Below, in pieces: positions 13,071-20,339 of a stretch of 20,672 nt of DNA (its first letter is position 1; each line of letters begins with the position of its first letter). The notes beneath the pieces were generated by a model. It saw only the letters and a list, made by a program, of their open reading frames with translations. It was not told where the DNA came from and searched no databases. Made by a program: the position numbers and the translations under genes. Source of the stretch: a virus; the IMG/VR virus record IMGVR_UViG_3300036886_000157, positions 1-20,672 of that record. One strand, written 5' to 3'.

Positions 13071-13104
13071 AGGTAAAGACTCTATGACATTGGTGAAAAG
13101 TGAT

Positions 13105-13506
13105 ATGTGGAACGATAAAGCATTTGATAAGGCAGTAAAAGCCCTTCCAGCCCTCTATGGCACTGAAGAGATCAAAGCCCAGGATAAGATAATCCAGGAA
13201 GCAATAGATAACCCTAATCAGTTTTGCGAAGGACATATCGCAGAGCCAACCCAAGACGCAATCAAGGCTATAATGGGCATTCTCAGGGCTTCCAAGAACC
13301 CAAACAATCGCTTCTTCATATCAAAAGTGGATGGACATCTCATTAGCTCTGCATATCTGAATAGCTCTGATGGATCATACTTCCCATCGATCCCAAAAGG
13401 CAGCTATGAGCTAGGAGCTGGAAAGAAACAATCCAGGAGCTACGCGATTCTTGGAGATCATCTCCATCAGACGTGGATCGAAGCAGCAAGACAGGAGGTG
13501 GCGTAG
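13105..13506 (+). CDS. Unknown protein (133 aa)
   Basis: ATG 13105 has GGTGA eight bases upstream and lies after the predicted transcript start; ATG 13084 (140 aa) with GAGGTA upstream is the alternative. The product has a helical first half (DKAFDKAVKALPALYG, then TQDAIKAIMGILRASK) and a Ser/Gly/Tyr-rich second half (SAYLNSSDGSYFPSIPKGSY). No family is recognised. It is divergent from the radical SAM operon, shares array C, and is followed at once by a second gene. Confidence 0.7.
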   Translation: MWNDKAFDKAVKALPALYGTEEIKAQDKIIQEAIDNPNQFCEGHIAEPTQDAIKAIMGILRASKNPNNRFFISKVDGHLISSAYLNSSDGSYFPSIPKGSYELGAGKKQSRSYAILGDHLHQTWIEAARQEVA

Positions 13507-13839
13507 ATGCTCCTGGAAACCAGAATATCAGAATCTGGTCCCTATGGGGTCTTAGTAGAATTGCATCCATATGGAAGTGATGGCCTGTTTCTATATGGCC
13601 ACCCTGAAGACAAGTTGTTCCAACTAGAATATCCAAAAGGATTCAAGCATAGTTGGAGTGTTCCATATCATTGCAGCCACTTTCCAGGACGTGGCTTTCT
13701 TATAGACGATCCTCGCGCGTTGGTCGATTGTGAAGTTAGGAGAGAGGCGTTTCAGAAAGCCAGAGAATACGCGAAGACCCTTGGACATCCCATAAAAATA
13801 TGGGATTCAAGAATGTTCAAGTGGTTTGAGGGGCAATGA
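13507..13839 (+). CDS. Unknown protein (110 aa)
   Basis: The ATG directly follows the previous stop and is preceded by GGAGGTGG. The protein has a beta-rich first part (GPYGVLVELHPYGSDGLFLY), several His and aromatic residues (HSWSVPYHCSHFPGRG) and a helical end with RREAFQKAREYAKTLGH. No family is recognised. It is the second gene of the operon driven by array C. Confidence 0.7.
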   Translation: MLLETRISESGPYGVLVELHPYGSDGLFLYGHPEDKLFQLEYPKGFKHSWSVPYHCSHFPGRGFLIDDPRALVDCEVRREAFQKAREYAKTLGHPIKIWDSRMFKWFEGQ

Positions 13840-13886
13840 AATACAATCAGAAGTGTAGAACGATTGAGAGAAGAAATAAATCCTTT

Positions 13887-13921
13887 TTGCCACTTTGCAA
13901 TCTAGCAACAAAGTATAAATA
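13887..13921 (+). promoter_or_regulatory. Promoter with three octamers and TATA box (array D)
   Basis: Units TTGCCACT, TTGCAATC and TAGCAACA (13887-13910) keep the 8-bp register and lie two bases before GTATAAATA (13913-13921). Predicted start near 13944. The controlled gene encodes an RHH-like protein, so an autoregulatory loop is plausible. Confidence 0.7.
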
Positions 13922-13952
13922 GGATGAGTGCATAGTCTTTAGATGAGGAGAT

Positions 13953-14204
13953 ATGAGCAAACCATCACGGATATATTTGGCTTTAGATCCAGAGCTGGCA
14001 ATGGAGCTTCGGCGGCATGTGCTCGACGTTTTCGGGAACAGCCGGGGCATGACAGCGACCATTGAGCGATACATAGTCGACGGCCTGGCGGCTGATGCGA
14101 CCCCAGAGGGAAAGCTTCGAGTCCAGGCTGACCTAGACCATCGCCGGGAGTTTCAAAAAAAAATTGAAGAAGCCCACCAGTTAGCAGAATGCGCTGAAGG
14201 ATAA
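13953..14204 (+). CDS. RHH-like regulator, candidate octamer binder (83 aa)
   Basis: Residues about 4-45 read as a strand (SRIYLALD), a long helix (PELAMELRRHVLDVFG) and a second helix (MTATIERYIVDGL), matching a ribbon-helix-helix domain. A charged helical tail (RVQADLDHRREFQKKIEEAH) follows. The ATG has GAGGAGAT directly upstream and a short leader. RHH repressors such as MetJ bind tandem 8-bp sites as stacked dimers. Because an octamer array stands in this gene's own promoter, I infer that it could be the regulator of the whole octamer set; the other RHH-like proteins in the window are alternatives. Confidence 0.72.
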   Translation: MSKPSRIYLALDPELAMELRRHVLDVFGNSRGMTATIERYIVDGLAADATPEGKLRVQADLDHRREFQKKIEEAHQLAECAEG

Positions 14205-14207
14205 CGC

Positions 14208-14494
14208 TCGGGTCCGACTCCCGACAGGCGCGTCGGTTCGTTGCGACGAACCACGTTGAGAGGTAAGTGAGGTAACAAGGATTGCGCGCATTGCGTTTTC
14301 TAGGTGCCTCATTTGAGCTTGAGATTAGTTAGGGTCTTTTGCCGGTTCGACCCCGGCCAAGTTCATTCGGGTGTCAGCCCGAAATGTCACACCAGCCATG
14401 CTTGCGCATAAAATCGCCGGAGCATATCGTGGTCTGCTCTGGCTCTTACCTGTCATCCTATGATCCCAGCCAGTGCGCGGGTGAGCTTGAATAA
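14208..14494 (+). other. Structured intergenic segment upstream of the packaging genes
   Basis: No convincing gene is seen in this stretch. It contains hairpins at 14208-14224 (5-bp stem, 7-base loop TCCGACT), 14235-14252 (GGTTCGT-TGCG-ACGAACC), a tRNA-like fold at 14315-14365 and a hairpin at 14366-14383 (TTCGGG-TGTCAG-CCCGAA). Two ribosome-binding-like sites (GAGAGGTAAG and GTGAGGTAAC, 14257-14276) are not followed by a long frame. It may hold a small RNA, a long leader or the packaging recognition site; these are alternatives, not conclusions. Confidence 0.55.
14315..14365 (+). other. tRNA-like element without an anticodon arm
   Basis: GAGCTTG (14315-14321) pairs with CAAGTTC (14358-14364) as a 7-bp acceptor-like stem with one G-T pair. 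The 3' strand directly follows a perfect 5-bp T-arm: GCCGG, loop TTCGACC, CCGGC (14341-14357). A discriminator-like A follows. Only 19 bases, including AGTTAGG (D-loop-like), lie between the acceptor and T arm, so there is no anticodon arm. It could be a tRNA remnant, part of an attachment site, or a functional tRNA mimic. Confidence 0.5.
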
Positions 14495-14605
14495 ATGGAG
14501 GTATTTTCCTCCGACAAATCAACCTCTATGTCTGTAGCATCAAGAGGCAGGCGCGGAGACACAACCGTGCCTGCTCCTATATCCTATTTTAAGGTGATTT
14601 TATGA
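14495..14605 (+). CDS. Possible 36-aa protein before the small terminase
   Basis: The frame reads MEVFSSDKSTSMSVASRGRR and ends with an ATGA overlap with the small terminase start. The ribosome binding site is weak (GGTGA, about 12 bases away). The coding stretch also contains two hairpins (14498-14513, GGAGG-CCTCC arms, and 14546-14575). It may instead be untranslated leader RNA. Confidence 0.35.
   Translation: MEVFSSDKSTSMSVASRGRRGDTTVPAPISYFKVIL
14546..14575 (+). other. Long hairpin just upstream of the terminase genes
   Basis: GCAGGCGCGG (14547-14556) pairs over all ten positions, with one G-T pair, with CCGTGCCTGC (14565-14574). The loop is AGACACAA. It lies about 27 bases before the small terminase ATG and is the strongest stem in the segment. 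Confidence 0.7.
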
Positions 14606-15306
14606 GTACTCATCCTACAAAGGCTATGCCTAAAAAATCCAAGAAGAAATATAAACGTCCTAGCCGGGCGAAGCCTGCCCCGAAAAAGAGGCGATATCAA
14701 CCAGATTTGGAGAAATGCAACGCGGAACTGACCGGACAAATGGCAACCCTCATCATGGCGGGTCACGCGCCAACGCCAACGGCTGCCTATTGCGGCATTT
14801 CGGACAAGAGTCATAGGAAATGGATGGCACGCGGCGAGGCTGAAAAGGATAGGCTTGAAGCTGATCCGGCGACGGACATAGACGAACATGAAGAAAAGTA
14901 TCTCAATCATTTCTTGGTGATTTCCAAAGCAATCGGCTTTTCCGAAATACGTGCCCTGGATATCCTACAAGGCCGAACGCGAAAAGGCGAAGACGAAGAC
15001 GGCAATCCTATCACAATCATGCCTACTCCCGAAGACCGCAAATGGTCGGCCTGGTGGCTAGAGAGGAGCAAGCGAGAACGGTGGTCACAATCACATGACA
15101 TCAATATGCATGGACCCGATAACGGACCCATTGAAATCAATACAAGCGCAGACGAGCGACTTAGACGGCTTGAGCCCGGCGACATTAAAACTATTGCAGC
15201 AATTCTTATCAGACTCGACCTTGAAGAAGGGGGTTCTGCGCCGGGCGGCGACACTGGACCTGAATCTTTACCAGAGACAGGCCTGGAAGTTAGTAGACCC
15301 GGCTGA
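14602..15306 (+). CDS. terS: Terminase small subunit (234 aa)
   Basis: This would recognise viral DNA for packaging. A very basic N-terminus (KKSKKKYKRPSRAKPAPKKR) precedes a helix-turn-helix region typical of small terminases: TGQMATLIMAGHAPTPTAAY, then CGISDKSHRKWMARGEAEKD. A helical oligomerisation-like part and WSAWWLERSKRERW follow. The ribosome binding site is AAGGTGAT. Its 3' 212 bases overlap the large terminase frame. The position before the large terminase and portal is classical. The assignment rests on context and pattern; the DNA target is probably close upstream. Confidence 0.8.
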   Translation: MSTHPTKAMPKKSKKKYKRPSRAKPAPKKRRYQPDLEKCNAELTGQMATLIMAGHAPTPTAAYCGISDKSHRKWMARGEAEKDRLEADPATDIDEHEEKYLNHFLVISKAIGFSEIRALDILQGRTRKGEDEDGNPITIMPTPEDRKWSAWWLERSKRERWSQSHDINMHGPDNGPIEINTSADERLRRLEPGDIKTIAAILIRLDLEEGGSAPGGDTGPESLPETGLEVSRPG

Positions 15307-16651
15307 CTACCTGGATAACTGGCACATTCAGTATATTTGTGAATGGTTGCAGTTGGTCACTTGGGGGAAAGTCCTGCGGCTGGTTATCAATCTGCCTCCC
15401 AGGTACATGAAAAGCCTCCTGGTATCGGTTATGTGGCCTTCGTGGACATGGGCGGTAAGGCCACAAATGAAATTTGTGTTTGCCTCGTATTCGGCTGATC
15501 TCGCGTTGCTTCATTCTGGTCTAAGATCTACCGTACTGCATTCGGACTGGTGGAAAGAGAACTGGGGGGATAAGGTATGGATCATGCCGGGGCACGATAC
15601 GAAATCTGCGATCCAAAACAACCAACTCGGTGACATGTTTGTAACCAGCGTCGGGGGAACTGTTACTGGAAAAGGCGGTGATATCCTGGTGGTGGATGAT
15701 CCATTAAATCCGCGTCAGGCTCTATCAGATGTCCAACGAGAGACGGCGAATACCTGGTTTAGACAAACCATGTCCACGCGGCTGAATAACAAAAAGAAAG
15801 GTGCGATAGTTGTCATTATGCAGCGCCTCCACGAAGACGATGTTACCGGGGCGGTTTTGAAAGAAGGTGGTTGGGTCCATGTTAAGATCCCCGCCATAGC
15901 TACAGAGCACCAGAAAATCATTTTCCCCGTATCTGGTCGGGTCGTTATCCGCGAGCCTGGGGATGTCCTCTGGCCGGAACGCGAGACTCGGGCCATGCTT
16001 GAACATCTCAGGACAAAGAGCATGGGCAGTTATGCGTTCTCCGGCCAGTACCAACAGGAACCCGCGCCAGACGAAGGCGGCATCCTCAAAAAGCAATGGT
16101 GGCAGTATTACAGGCTGACCGACCAGTTTGAGAGGTTGACACCTCATCAGCGGGAGTTGCAGCTTCCCAAGATGAATCAGGTTATGATTTCGTGGGATAT
16201 GTCCTTCAAAGACCTGGCTACCTCAGATTATTGCGCCGGGACTGTGTGGGGTCGTGCCAAAGGCCAATATTATCTCATAGACGTAGTTTATGATCACCTA
16301 GACTTCCCGGCTGCTAAAGAGGCTGTAAAAGCCCTCTACAGGCGACATCCTCATGCGATGGCGATTTTGATTGAGGAAGCCGCCAATGGAGTCGGCATCA
16401 TCCAGAGTCTCAGAAAAACGGTTCACCGGATTGTCCCGATTAGGCCCAAAGATAGCAAGATCGCCAGGGTCCACGCTATAAGCCCTCTAGTCGAGGCTAG
16501 AAACGTCTTTCTGCCTCATCCCGATTGTGCACCCTGGATTGAGGAATTTATCTTGCAGTGTGCCCGGTTTCCGAACGCAACCCATGACGATTTTGTGGAC
16601 AGTATGACGATGGCACTTTCACGCTTGAGTCGGGCCATGCCCGAGAAATAG
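15095..16651 (+). CDS. terL: Terminase large subunit (518 aa)
   Basis: ATP-driven packaging motor and nuclease. Walker A-like LPPRYMKS lies at 100-107, Walker B ILVVDD ends at 202, and a coupling-type QRLHEDD follows. The RNase H-like nuclease has SWDMSFKD (D368), IEEAANG (E427/E428) and DDFVDSM (D498, D499, D502). The start is uncertain: ATG 15095 gives a 212-base overlap with the small subunit, has only a partial ribosome binding site (GGTGGTCA), and non-ATG starts further in are possible. Residues LSPATLKLLQQFLSDS before the conserved LNLYQRQAWKL look real, so a long overlap is likely. Confidence 0.93.
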   Translation: MTSICMDPITDPLKSIQAQTSDLDGLSPATLKLLQQFLSDSTLKKGVLRRAATLDLNLYQRQAWKLVDPADYLDNWHIQYICEWLQLVTWGKVLRLVINLPPRYMKSLLVSVMWPSWTWAVRPQMKFVFASYSADLALLHSGLRSTVLHSDWWKENWGDKVWIMPGHDTKSAIQNNQLGDMFVTSVGGTVTGKGGDILVVDDPLNPRQALSDVQRETANTWFRQTMSTRLNNKKKGAIVVIMQRLHEDDVTGAVLKEGGWVHVKIPAIATEHQKIIFPVSGRVVIREPGDVLWPERETRAMLEHLRTKSMGSYAFSGQYQQEPAPDEGGILKKQWWQYYRLTDQFERLTPHQRELQLPKMNQVMISWDMSFKDLATSDYCAGTVWGRAKGQYYLIDVVYDHLDFPAAKEAVKALYRRHPHAMAILIEEAANGVGIIQSLRKTVHRIVPIRPKDSKIARVHAISPLVEARNVFLPHPDCAPWIEEFILQCARFPNATHDDFVDSMTMALSRLSRAMPEK

Positions 16652-16660
16652 GAGGAATTT

Positions 16661-18169
16661 ATGGTAATCAGTGAGGTAGCAAAAGCGGATCAAGCGACCG
16701 CAGCAATCAACTCGGTCTTTTCGTTACATGCGTTCTGGCCGCCACCGGAGCACGTTGGTAGGCTGAACACATATAGAGTGAACCAGCTTCTTTATGATGG
16801 CAAGCACCGGCAGGTATTCACTAAGCTTAACAAGATATTCCACGACTACGAGGCCGAGCACCAAAAGCTAGTGTTGGTGTTCAACTTTCATCAGAGGCTA
16901 TCAACGCTCTGGGCGGATCTGACCTTTGGCGAGCATCCCATTGTCAAGATCGACGACAAAGCCAAAAGCGATGCATTCCGCCGGCTTTCGACTGAATCTA
17001 ATGATCTCTGGCAGGTCTGCTATCAGATAGTGATAGATCTATCCAGGTTCGGGGATGCCGTATTTAGGATCTGGTATGACGAGATAAAAGGTGCCCGGAT
17101 CGAAGCCATCAGCCCGCAGAAATGGTTTGAGATCAAGAACCCGTTTACCGAGGAAGTGCTGGCTCAGGTCATCGCATACGAGATTGATCAGTTTGTCGAT
17201 CATATCAAGATAACTTATGTTAAGGTCGAAATCCATACTCCCGGCCAGATCGAGAACCGGATGTATGCCACCAAAGAGGGCAAACTTGCGTTAGAGCTGG
17301 ACCCCGCCGATTTTGGCATAGAACCGATTGTCAAAACCGACGTAGACTTTATGCTAGTGTTTCCCATCTCGAAGGAAACCACTACCACCGACGAGCAATC
17401 CCAGGATGATTATCGGACAATCGATTCGTTGATAGAAGCTATCGAGATGCGATATACCCGGATGGGCCGTATCCTAGATTACCACAGCGAGCCAGATAAG
17501 GGAGTTCCTGAGACGGCATTCGAGCTGGACGACAATGGCCGGGCTGTTGTAGACGGCCAAAAGAAGACCTGGCCTATCCGGGAAGGCGAGCCTCTGCCGC
17601 AGTATATCACCTGGTCGGATGGCGGTAGTATGCAGGCTGGGTTTACTCATATTGATAAACTCATGGAAAGACTTTACGAGGTATCCGAAACCTGTAGGGC
17701 GGCCTTCGATGTCAGCCAGTCGGCTAGGGGGTTGTCGGGCACGGCGATCAGGCTTATGCTGTCCATCCCACTGAAGAAATCCAAGCGGGTCGGATCGATA
17801 ATCTACCCGGTCGTGCCGCAAATCATCAAGGCTGCAACCGGCTTGGAAGTTGCCCGAGGGTTCAAGGACGCCGTCGAAATCGACGATTTCACGTTCACTC
17901 CTCAGGATGGCCTGCCGAAAGACCAGACCGAAACGATTAATAACATGGTCGCCTTGAAACATTGTGGCGGTGTAACAGACGAACGGATGCAGCATGAGAT
18001 ATTCGGCCTGGCTGGGGAAGAACTGCAAGCAGAGATAACCAAACTTAAGGCAGAACGCCAGGCAAACGCGGCTAACACGAACCCGACGCCGCCTAAGATC
18101 AGCCCGGAGCAGACCCCGGCGAACATCAGCGCGCAACTGGCAGGAGGTAAACCAGGTGTCGGACAGTGA
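16661..18169 (+). CDS. Portal protein (502 aa)
   Basis: Forms the dodecameric vertex ring through which DNA is packaged. The length fits SPP1/phi29-type portals. The N-terminal half contains helical and strand segments typical of the clip and wing; the central ETAFELDDNG, the SARGLSGTAIRLMLSIPLKK region and a helical C-terminal part with a Pro/Thr/Gln-rich tail fit the family. It follows the large terminase after nine bases and starts at ATG 16661 behind AGGAGGA. The last 14 bases overlap the next gene. The call rests on pattern and position. Confidence 0.88.
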   Translation: MVISEVAKADQATAAINSVFSLHAFWPPPEHVGRLNTYRVNQLLYDGKHRQVFTKLNKIFHDYEAEHQKLVLVFNFHQRLSTLWADLTFGEHPIVKIDDKAKSDAFRRLSTESNDLWQVCYQIVIDLSRFGDAVFRIWYDEIKGARIEAISPQKWFEIKNPFTEEVLAQVIAYEIDQFVDHIKITYVKVEIHTPGQIENRMYATKEGKLALELDPADFGIEPIVKTDVDFMLVFPISKETTTTDEQSQDDYRTIDSLIEAIEMRYTRMGRILDYHSEPDKGVPETAFELDDNGRAVVDGQKKTWPIREGEPLPQYITWSDGGSMQAGFTHIDKLMERLYEVSETCRAAFDVSQSARGLSGTAIRLMLSIPLKKSKRVGSIIYPVVPQIIKAATGLEVARGFKDAVEIDDFTFTPQDGLPKDQTETINNMVALKHCGGVTDERMQHEIFGLAGEELQAEITKLKAERQANAANTNPTPPKISPEQTPANISAQLAGGKPGVGQ

Positions 18170-18371
18170 CCGGAACGACGGGAGCGAAGGAGAGGGATTT
18201 GAAATATTGGGTGTCCAGCCTTCCCGAGATCGTAAGGGTGATGGTATTAACGAGCTGCAAGCCAGGATACTGATTTGGAGGGCGGGCATGACTCCGCCCA
18301 CTGACGGCGATAATATCATCAGGAACCCTAATCACACATCAGCGAATTACGATCCTTGCTGGAACAGATAG
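18156..18371 (+). CDS. Small head-region protein, GTG start (71 aa)
   Basis: GGAGGTAA at 18143-18150 precedes a GTG at 18156 inside the end of the portal gene. The product starts acidic (SDSDRNDGSEGEG) and continues with FEILGVQPSRDRKGDGINEL and a C-terminal NPNHTSANYDP. No family is recognised. The location between portal and scaffold suggests a minor head or assembly role, which is inference. Confidence 0.65.
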   Translation: MSDSDRNDGSEGEGFEILGVQPSRDRKGDGINELQARILIWRAGMTPPTDGDNIIRNPNHTSANYDPCWNR

Positions 18372-18387
18372 TTTAGGAGGTTGCAAA

Positions 18388-18501
18388 ATGGCAAATAAGA
18401 CTACATGCAAAAGCGGCTCGGGGAACAAGACCTTCAAGAGCCAGGCCGCGAGCAAGCGAGCGAACCACGACGGTAAGGTGGTTCGGGTACAGAAAAAGTG
18501 A
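18388..18501 (+). CDS. Small basic protein (37 aa)
   Basis: The ATG has AGGAGG seven bases upstream. The product is short and strongly basic (MANKTTCKSGSGNKTFKSQA, then SKRANHDGKVVRVQKK), probably disordered. It lies between portal and scaffold genes and before a hairpin. It may bind nucleic acid or be a minor virion protein; no family is recognised. Confidence 0.6.
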   Translation: MANKTTCKSGSGNKTFKSQAASKRANHDGKVVRVQKK

Positions 18502-18505
18502 ATTA

Positions 18506-18531
18506 TAATACTATTCGCATGAATAGTATTA
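18506..18531. other. Perfect 11-bp stem-loop between portal and scaffold genes
   Basis: TAATACTATTC and GAATAGTATTA flank a four-base loop (GCAT), five bases after the stop of the 37-aa gene. The 153-bp gap (18502-18654) holds this element and AT-rich TATA-like stretches but no gene. It may be a terminator or operator separating the packaging genes from the capsid genes. Confidence 0.75.
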
Positions 18532-18654
18532 AATAGTTTGTGAGTATATGTATTTAGCGTGAGCTAATAACATATAGCTTTTCTATTTAACACGTTCCAG
18601 GACGTTTACATTCCTGAGAAAATGGCCCCGGATGCCTAAATTCCGTGTGATTTC

Positions 18655-19272
18655 ATGCCAGAAGATGACTTATCCAAGGGAGCCGCAGGCAGCGGCGAAG
18701 GTAACGACAACGACGGGCAGCAAAAGGACGGAAACGGTGAGCCGGTAATCTTCACCGATGAGCAAAAGAAGCATGTCCAGACGTTGATTCAGACCAGACT
18801 CAAAGGCGCAAACAAGAAGATCGTTGACCTAGAGGCCCGGCTGGGTGCAATGGAAGGCGCTATGACCGCGCCCAAGACAAAAGACGCCCCGGCTGCTAAG
18901 AAGGGTGGCGAAGGCAACGAAGCCCTGACGAGCTTGCAAAATGAGATTGCAAATCTGAAGGCTGAGAGTGCTGCCGCAAAAGCCGAAGCCGAGAACGCGA
19001 AAATCAATTCTCTGAAGCTCAAGATGGCTAAAGGGAAATTCCCGGCATGGTTTGATCCGACCTGGCTCCCTGGTAAGACTGAAGAAGAGATTCAAGCCTC
19101 CATTGACGATAAGCTTGAAGAAATGAAGGCAGAAGCCGAGGGCGAGACGGTCCAACGCAAGAAACGGGGATTCGGTGGGCCTGTTCCCAAAGGAAAGGGA
19201 GTAACACAGACCCCAAACGAATACATGAACAACCTGTTTTTGTCTAAGATCGGTCGCGGCCCGGCTCGGTAA
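18655..19272 (+). CDS. Scaffold-like protein (205 aa)
   Basis: The product is highly charged, with a low-complexity start (Gly, Asp, Asn, Gln), a long helical region from about 45 to 130 (IVDLEARLGAMEG, then LQNEIANLKAESAAAKAEAE) predicted as coiled coil, and a basic end (VQRKKRGFGGPVPKGKG). This is the usual look of phage scaffolds and the place they occupy, directly before the major capsid gene. A weak ribosome binding site (GTGTGAT) precedes the ATG. It assists procapsid assembly by inference from context. Confidence 0.78.
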   Translation: MPEDDLSKGAAGSGEGNDNDGQQKDGNGEPVIFTDEQKKHVQTLIQTRLKGANKKIVDLEARLGAMEGAMTAPKTKDAPAAKKGGEGNEALTSLQNEIANLKAESAAAKAEAENAKINSLKLKMAKGKFPAWFDPTWLPGKTEEEIQASIDDKLEEMKAEAEGETVQRKKRGFGGPVPKGKGVTQTPNEYMNNLFLSKIGRGPAR

Positions 19273-19273
19273 C

Positions 19274-19292
19274 AGTCGATTCGCCACCGACT
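19274..19292 (+). other. Short hairpin before the capsid gene
   Basis: AGTCG and CGACT form a 5-bp stem around an 9-base loop, between the scaffold stop and the GTGAGGTAAC site of the capsid gene. It is similar in place to the hairpins at 5558-5573 and 14235-14252. Confidence 0.45.
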
Positions 19293-19315
19293 AAAATTTA
19301 CAGTGAGGTAACGAT

Positions 19316-20308
19316 ATGGTAGGATTTACTGCCGATTATGGTGTAACAACTGATCGCGCCGACGCAAGCGATCTAATACCGCCCGAGATCACTAAAGAGA
19401 TCTTCAAGACGGCTGTGGAGGGCTCCCAAGTCCTCCCGAAGATGAGACAGTTAGCGAACATGCCAACCAAAGTCAGGACCATGCCGGTCTTGAACTCTCT
19501 GCCAACGGCTTACTTCATAAACAGTGAGCCAGACGACACCGACCCGCAGGCTTACAAAGGCATTGCCAAGGCTACTAAGATGGCCTGGACCAACGTAAGC
19601 ATCACCGCCGAAGGCCTGAGTGTCATTGTGCCCATCCCCAATGCCGTCATAGACGACGCCGCCGGGTTTGGTTACGATCTGTTCGGTGAGATCAAGCCCG
19701 AGATCGCGGCTGCGCTCGCTATCGCAATTGATCAAGCTATCCTGTTCGGCACAAACAAGCCGACAAGCTGGCCCGCTGGCATCCTGGTTGATGCTACTGC
19801 CAAAGGCAAGACAATCGTGGCTGGAACTGGCATCGATCTGTTCGAGGACATCCTGGGTGAGAACGGCGTATTCGATCTGGTCAACCAGAGCGGTTACGGC
19901 GTAAGCTCCTGCCTCGGTGCTCTGACAATGATGGGAAAACTCCGGTCTACCAGAACTGCTATGGGTATGCCGATATTCAACGATAACCCATCTCAGCCAG
20001 GTACTTACAATCTCTGGGGCATCCCCACAAACTTCCCGACAACTGGCATCATAGATCCAGCCGTGGCTCTCCTGATAGCCGGTGCATGGGACCAGATGGT
20101 CTTTGCCTTCAGGAAGGATTTGACGTGGAGCATCGCAACCGAAGGCGTCATTCAGGACACTAGCGGCGCTATCCAGTACAATCTCTTCCAGCAAGACATG
20201 ATCGCCATGAAGGTAACATGCCGCCTTGGCTGGCAGAGGCCGAACCCAATCAACAGAGTACAGCCGACCGCAGGTTCCAGATACCCCTTCGCCGTTTTGA
20301 CGCCTTGA
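19316..20308 (+). CDS. Major capsid protein, HK97-fold type (330 aa)
   Basis: Builds the icosahedral head. The pattern fits short HK97-type capsid proteins without a long N-terminal delta domain: LIPPEITKEIFKTAVEGSQV at the N-arm, MPVLNSLPTAYFI, TAEGLSVIVPIPNAVIDDAA (E-loop and spine region), IDQAILFGTN, and a late GAWDQMVFAFRKDLTWSIAT followed by FQQDMIAMKVTCRLGW. The ATG follows GTGAGGTAAC, one of the strongest sites in the window, as expected for the most abundant protein. It comes directly after the scaffold-like gene. Confidence 0.9.
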   Translation: MVGFTADYGVTTDRADASDLIPPEITKEIFKTAVEGSQVLPKMRQLANMPTKVRTMPVLNSLPTAYFINSEPDDTDPQAYKGIAKATKMAWTNVSITAEGLSVIVPIPNAVIDDAAGFGYDLFGEIKPEIAAALAIAIDQAILFGTNKPTSWPAGILVDATAKGKTIVAGTGIDLFEDILGENGVFDLVNQSGYGVSSCLGALTMMGKLRSTRTAMGMPIFNDNPSQPGTYNLWGIPTNFPTTGIIDPAVALLIAGAWDQMVFAFRKDLTWSIATEGVIQDTSGAIQYNLFQQDMIAMKVTCRLGWQRPNPINRVQPTAGSRYPFAVLTP

Positions 20309-20318
20309 AGCGTCAAAA
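20295..20318 (+). terminator. Hairpin at the end of the capsid gene
   Basis: TTTTGACGC and GCGTCAAAA form a perfect 9-bp stem around CTTGAA, with the capsid stop codon inside the loop. Many tailed viruses limit read-through or stabilise the capsid message here. It may act as an attenuator, since the next head gene starts 22 bases later. Confidence 0.6.
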
Positions 20319-20339
20319 TAATTTTAGGAGAGTGAAAAA

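Noticed and set aside
13836-13922. 28-codon frame overlapping the stop of the 110-aa gene (ATGA)
   Set aside because: It lies on the octamer and TATA promoter of the next gene, has no ribosome binding site of its own and no protein-like pattern.
14208-14231. Possible second tRNA T-arm (5-bp stem, loop TCCGACT)
   Set aside because: No matching 5' acceptor strand at the needed distance and no anticodon arm; kept only as a hairpin.
14325-14522. 65-codon leftward frame opposite the structured segment
   Set aside because: No ribosome binding site or promoter on the minus strand; its codons mirror the stem-loops, so it is most likely a chance frame.
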